37,470 nt of DNA from Chromera velia (lineage: Eukaryota; Sar; Chromeraceae), in NCBI GenBank assembly GCA_018398765.1, contig JAHBMJ010000854.1:2082-39551 (forward strand), read 5' to 3'. A program made the translations under genes and the position numbers. Positions 32,652 to 37,470 of this stretch are shown one piece after another. Position 1 is the stretch's first letter, and the number at the start of each line of letters is the position of its first letter. The notes under the pieces were generated by a model. The model saw only the letters and a list, made by a program, of their open reading frames with translations. It was not told where the DNA came from and made no database searches.

Positions 32652-33366
32652 CATCCAATCTACCCTGCAAAAATGAGTGAATTTACATGAATTTACGTGA
32701 ATTTAAGCAGTGAATTGAAATGAATTTAAGTGAATTTACAAGTGAATTTTGAGCATAAATTCACTAATCCCTGCAAGTTGCCAGGAATATGAAGGAATTT
32801 AGGGTAGGAATATATGAAGGAATATGGGGTAGGAATATGTAGGATTATGTAGGAATATGAGGTAGGAATGTACAGGTAAAAATCGGTACGAATTTAAATC
32901 AAAATTCCTGGTACCAGGAAAAATGAGGAAATCAATATTTTTTTTCATATTCCTACCCCATATTCCTACATATTCCTTCATGCATATTCCTACCTCAAAG
33001 TATAAGCATGCATGCATGCATATGATTGAATGATTGAATTGCATGCAGGATGCATTAATTCACTGCATGAAGAACCGCGCGAGATTTCTATGCCGGCCCA
33101 TTGCCGGGGCCCTCTGTTGGCCCTACAATGCCCGAATTTTGGTGTTTCCGTACTAAAAAATTGGTGCCAAAGGCACCAACTTACGGAAAAACCGTAACGA
33201 AAAAAGCCGTAATCTGTAAACCCCTCACAGACCCCCATCGTAACCCTTATGTGGACGGTATACTTGTATCACTTATAAGTTCAGGTAAATTCATCTAAAT
33301 TCACTGTTTAAATTCACTTAAATTCATTTGTAAATTCACTCATTTTTGTAGGGTATAGCATCCAAT
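32652..33366. mobile_element. hAT-like non-autonomous element with terminal inverted repeats and 8-bp target duplication
   Basis: CATCCAAT occurs at 32652-32659 and again at 33359-33366, bracketing a 699-bp body. The left end starts CTACCCTGCAAAAATGAG. The right end, read inward on the other strand, starts CTATACCCTACAAAAATGAG; the two differ by a TA and one substitution. The similarity continues about 100 bp through TGAATTTA-type direct repeats in both arms. Sub-terminal GGAATATG/GGTAGGAATATG arrays (about 32787-32870) face their complements at about 32945-33000. No transposase frame is present. An 8-bp duplication is typical of hAT elements; the end sequence is not otherwise diagnostic. Confidence 0.75.
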
Positions 33367-35208
33367 GCGTATGTGTCTACACAGTTTGATATCTATTGAC
33401 ATCTATGAATTCAAGTTATATATGCAAGTGATGAATTGATGATGGACGTTAATACTATTCTGTTAATACTAGACTATTATAAATTTGAACTAAACTCATT
33501 ACTCGTTACTCAAATTACCTAGTAGCCCCTCCACATAATGAATCTCATTAATTATTAACCCGAGGGTTGTGGCTATAGTTAGTTATAGTGTTAGCATAAC
33601 ATAGCATTGCATGATGCTCCGGGTTTTGCCCGTGGTCCACTGCCGGAGGTATATTGATTAAGCCTAGACGCCTATAGCCTAGACGCTGGTAAAAGTTTAA
33701 GCCCTAGTTAAGCCCTAAACAGTAGTATATATCTTTGTTGATATATATGCAGTGTATCTTGTCATGATCCTGATACTTGCTCTGTTTTTAACTAGGTTTT
33801 CAGCTTTCAAATTGTTGCTAAGTTCAATGCTAACTTGAAGGCTGGCCGGCAGTGGCCGCACCAGAGTCACGGGCCCTCGGACTTTGGGTCCGAGGTTGGG
33901 ATGCATATGGAGTCAGCAAAACATAAGAAAAAGAGAAGAACACAAAAGGTGCAACCACTTCATGCACACTTCACTCACATTGATTGAGTCATTCATTTGA
34001 ACTTTCAGAGCACATGGACGAAGAGACGCTTGCACACATGCACTTCAAAGTTGTCAGTTTGTCACTTACAGGATGCCTGCATCGACGGACACCGGCCGTT
34101 CAATCAAACAGCACTCCATAGAGACAGACAGACAAGCAGGCAAGTCTAAGTACAGGAAGACAGATCAATCAAGATACGCGTCGGACTCCAGGCACGCTCG
34201 CGGACGCGCGCCTTCTGCGTTAGGCATTGAAAAGGATCTTTTCTGTTCCACTCTACATCCGGACTTTTTTTCTTTCGTTCCTTCAACTTTCTTGCAACAA
34301 GACCACGGACAAAAGCAAACCAGCGCAGCAAGCCCCGTCACTGTTCAGTGAGCGACTGAGCAACAGACAGGCGAAACCACTCACAGCCCACGCTCTCACG
34401 TGCACTTATGCATCCAGGAACCCGTCTAAACTGCTTCTTCAATCATTGAACCGTTTGCGGTCACTCCGCATCTTCGTTGACGCGGTGTAACTGTATGCAT
34501 GACCCTCTTTCTCATTCATTCATTAAGTCTTTGAGAGCTGGGGGCAGAGAGAGAGAGCAGCCTTCGCACCCGAAGCAGGTCTCCACTTCCTCCCTCCCTC
34601 CCTCCCTCCACTGTATCACTCCCCGTGAGTCTTCTGCCACTTCATGTGACTCCCTCGTGTACTCACTCACTCACTCACTCATTTATGTATTCACCGATTC
34701 ATGCACCTGTCCAATCACTCACTCACTGACCTAGTGGCAGCTCCAAGAGACTTGCCTTGTTCTGCACTCACTTGGGATTTCATTGTTCCAACTGTTGAAA
34801 GGAAGAAAGAAAGAAAGTCGGTCGAAGGGGAAGCAAGGGAAGGAACACGATTTTTCCTTCCACCCGATGCTTTCGGCCTTCGCTCCTGTTGGAAGAAAAG
34901 AGAAAAGAAAAGAAAAGAAGAAGAGGGAGTCTGAAGAAAGAGATAAAGAGAAAAGAAGACAAAGATGAACTTGGAAGAACCAATCACTCCCCCGTTCCCC
35001 TTCCCATCCCACCCATAGTCCGTCACTGACTCATTCACTTCTTTCTTCTCCTGCATGTCACTCCATTTTTTCACGCACCCGATTACTCGATCACTTACTC
35101 AGTCTCTCAGCCTCGACAGTTTCTCCCCCCCCCCTCCCTTGCTTTTTCAATCCCTTTTCATTGCATTCGAGAGGGCGTCTGGCCACCTGCCTGCCTGCCT
35201 GCATAGGC
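33367..35208. other. Non-coding spacer before the macroglobulin-like gene
   Basis: The DNA is AT-rich to about 33800, then of mixed composition. It holds (CACT)n tracts at about 34660-34680 and 34714-34730, a CCTC run near 34588-34608 and a short GAAAA tract near 34897-34925. No frame is convincing. The part next to 35208 should include the 3' UTR of the minus-strand gene. Confidence 0.45.
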
Positions 35209-37382
35209 CTAGCAGGGCTGCAGGGCTGCGGACAGAGGAGAGACCTCAGAGGGGCACATGCACACGCCCTCGTCCAGGTCACAGAACCCGCCCCTCTCCT
35301 CCGGACACTCCGCATCGCAGCCTTTCGGGGCCGCTTGGAAGATGGGCCGTCTCGGTTCCTCTGCCTGGAAGCTCTCGAACACGCTCTCAGGCTCCTCCTC
35401 GCTGTCCCCTGAGGAGGAGGTGCTTCTACGAACAGCCAAACGGGAACCGGCAGACATCCCGAAGACCTCGGGCTGATCTTGCACAAACGCCTTCGCACCG
35501 GGGAAGGCGAACACGCCCGCTGCATTCACAGTGGCCACGTACTTGAAGGAATGGGCACCTGGGAACAGGGCCCAGCACTGGAAGGTGACCTGGTCTTTCT
35601 TCGTCTCCCTGCTGCAGGAGGGTAGGAAGGACAAGTACCTAGGCATGGGGGTGATGGGCCCACCCCCCGGGGGGCGGGCTCCTTCATTGTCTAGGAGGGG
35701 GTCCTCGGGCTCTAGACCCGCAGAAACCAGGTCCTCGATTGTGACTGCATTCAGTCTGTCTCGGGTGGTGACTTCGATCGTCACACACACACGAGTGCCG
35801 CTTTCGACTTCCTGCAACGGCTCTCCGACGCACTCCCCCGTCGTGTCATCACGTCTCTGCACAACCTTGCGCACAAGCAGACCCTTGTATGTGGGGGCAT
35901 CGAGCAGGTCTGCAGGGATGAACTCCATCTGGACTGCCACCTGGGCGCTTCCTGTTCCCGACACCTCAAAGCTCATTCTCTGCATTCCTCCCAACTCCTC
36001 TGTGTCCTTCTCCTCTTCAGCTGTAGAGGGAGAGGACGGAAGAGAGAGATCCTCCCAGGCAGAGGAGAACACGAGGGGACCCCGCTCTTCCTCAGTGAAG
36101 CGGAAGGTCGTAAGGTCCTTACTCGTCTCACCAGAGACGCCTGCAGGGGAGGGACTTCCCTCTCCCTCTCCTTCCGTCCCGCTCACAAGTCTGGCAGTGA
36201 GTGTCATGTCGGGTTCGTCGCTCCCTGTGCTCTCATCGAGAGACCTGAGAGATGCAACAGAGAGGATCATGGAGGCAGGGGCAGGGGGGGGGACTCTAGA
36301 GCTTCTGTAGAGGGAAGGAGGGCCGGAGGCGCCACCTGCAGCCACAAACGTGGCAACCTTGGAGACCAGAGGGTTCGAAACATCAGAGCCAGAAAGGGCG
36401 GCAACGGCAGAGAGCGCAGTTGCCTGTGTATCTGTTCTCAAAGGTGTGTCTCCACCCCCTCCAACTGCGATGTACGCGGTCTGTCCCTGAACGCGCACGC
36501 TCTCCAGAGCCTTCTCCCATGCTCTCTCCTGCCTTCTATCCAGTCTTCTCATGGAAGGCTCGAGTCTCTGAGCAACGAACAGGAAGAGCAGCTCATCGGA
36601 GAGAGAGTCAGAAAAGTCCCTGGCCTTGAGGGCAGCCCAGGACAGAGATCTCTCGTCTGCAGCAGGAAGACCAAATTCGTGGGAGCTCCCGACTGCCAGA
36701 CGAAGCCAGAGGAGGGTCTCGACCCCCAGTCGGTCTGCGAAGGTCTCGTTGGATCTTCTTCCCCTTGCTCTACCGAGGTCTCTCTGACTAGCCCACTCCT
36801 CTCTGAGTTCTCTCACTCTCTGGTCGAGCTGCGTCTTCCAAGTGGAGGCCAGGACGTCGAGTCTGCAAAGCAAGGGAGACCACAGAGAGGACGTGAAAGG
36901 GGGACTCGTGGCTTTGGGATGAAGAGCACTTTCGATGATACAACCTGAACGCGACTCTGCCTTTCTCTCTCTCTCCGATGCGTTTTATTGAATCTGTCAA
37001 ATGCCTATCGAGCCTTCGAACCAACTGAAAGGGCTGTCACGGTGTGAACGTCTTCTTTCAACAGACTGGTCTGCATTTCAGAAGATGCATTATTTTTTCA
37101 TAAAGCAACAGGAGAGAGAAACCTTCAAGAAGACACTCACTCCTCTCAACCAACCGATCGAACAAAACTGACTGACTGACTCTTCAGTCGAGGGGACCTC
37201 CTCTTCTCCCTCTTCTGCTCCTTCAGCAAGGGCAGTCTGCAGCCCTCCTCCTGCCAGTTCGTCTTCCACGATGAGGGCGAGGGAGGTCAGACGGAGGTTG
37301 AGCTTGGGTCTCCAGGAGAACCTACCGCTCCTCTCGCTCACCTCCTTCACGGGACGGCTGTAGAAACCGAGGTTGAACAGAC
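35209..37382 (-). CDS. Alpha-2-macroglobulin-like protein, C-terminal part (5' end outside window)
   Basis: Two minus-strand exons are seen: 37382-37181 (enters phase 1, leaves phase 2) and 36862-35209 (550 codons, TAG at 35211-35209). They join as STE-E-LDVLASTW. The second exon contains TDTQATALSAVAAL near its start. A macroglobulin-like C-terminal region follows: RFTEEERGPLVFSS, then YKGLLVRKVVQRRD, VTIEVTTRDRLNAVTIEDLVSAGLEPED, WALFPGAHSFKYVATVNAAGVFAFPGAKAF and QPEVFGMSAG. The last blocks match the bait-trap family's C-terminal region, where proteins of this type have a (V/I)-E-D-x2-P-A-G-x-E motif, Y-x3-(A/V)-T-x2-G-x-F, and PEV-(F/Y)-G. The Cys-rich tail C-X3-C-X7-C-X5-C-X-C looks EGF-like. 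Family members trap proteases. The thioester and bait regions would be to the right and cannot be judged. Confidence 0.75.
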
Positions 37383-37398
37383 CTGCAGAGGAATAGCG

Positions 37399-37400
37399 AT

Positions 37401-37433
<33 letters not shown>

Positions 37434-37470
37434 ACACATACACACACATACACACACACACACACACACA
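37399..37470. repeat. (CA)n microsatellite running off the window edge
   Basis: CA units with periodic TACA interruptions lie about 17 nt beyond the exon starting at 37382, so within the next upstream intron of the macroglobulin-like gene. Confidence 0.9.

Noticed and set aside
37399..37470. Array-like CA/TACA repeats as a CRISPR or telomere
   Set aside because: The units are too short with no unique spacers, and the context is an intron of a eukaryotic gene. No CRISPR array, origin or phage feature is present in the window.

Overview
This is nuclear DNA from an intron-rich eukaryote, not a prokaryote. The coding pieces are short exons joined by GT-AG introns whose phases agree. The flanks and introns are full of microsatellites and TGCATGCA motifs, and intact leucine-rich-repeat (LRR) genes sit next to decayed copies. 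By inference this looks like a chromerid alga such as Chromera velia, or another alveolate with similar architecture. That assignment rests on general appearance, not on a marker gene.

Layout, left to right. (1) 223-5387, plus strand: the 3' part of a multi-exon gene for an unrecognised protein, with short helical blocks separated by long Gly/Ala/Pro/Ser linkers. (2) 5388-10586: AT-rich non-coding DNA holding a 5'-truncated, nonsense-mutated LINE 3' end (about 6182-7500, minus) with a tetranucleotide tail, then a purine tract of about 0.6 kb. (3) 10587-11801, minus: an intact intronless TauE/SafE-family transporter with a mitochondrial-type presequence. (4) 12365-12798: a foldback element, followed at once by a decayed LRR gene (about 12923-15531, plus) in which six in-frame stops lie in an otherwise largely preserved frame. 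(5) 17273-21170, minus: an apparently intact five-exon LRR gene, all introns phase 1, convergent with the relic. (6) 21339-25581, minus: a model for a proline-rich protein with eight exons including one of 19 nt. Its largest intron contains the first two exons of another LRR gene copy. (7) 25582-26400: a short divergent intergenic region dense in TGCATGCA. (8) 26401-30626, plus: a complete six-exon mitochondrial carrier closest in its visible motifs to SLC25A44, greatly enlarged by low-complexity insertions. (9) 30627-35208: mostly non-coding, with a 699-bp inverted-repeat element flanked by an 8-bp direct repeat (hAT-like). (10) 35209-37382, minus: the C-terminal two exons of an alpha-2-macroglobulin-like protein ending in a Cys-rich EGF-like segment; it continues beyond the right edge.

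The genes do not form one pathway. The coherent themes are an LRR family built from phase-1 exon cassettes in several states of decay, two predicted organelle transporters, and heavy repeat load in introns, often as expansions of splice-site-like tetramers. Exon models were made by eye from splice consensus and phase agreement. No alignment or database search was run, and family names rest on motifs recognised in the translations.
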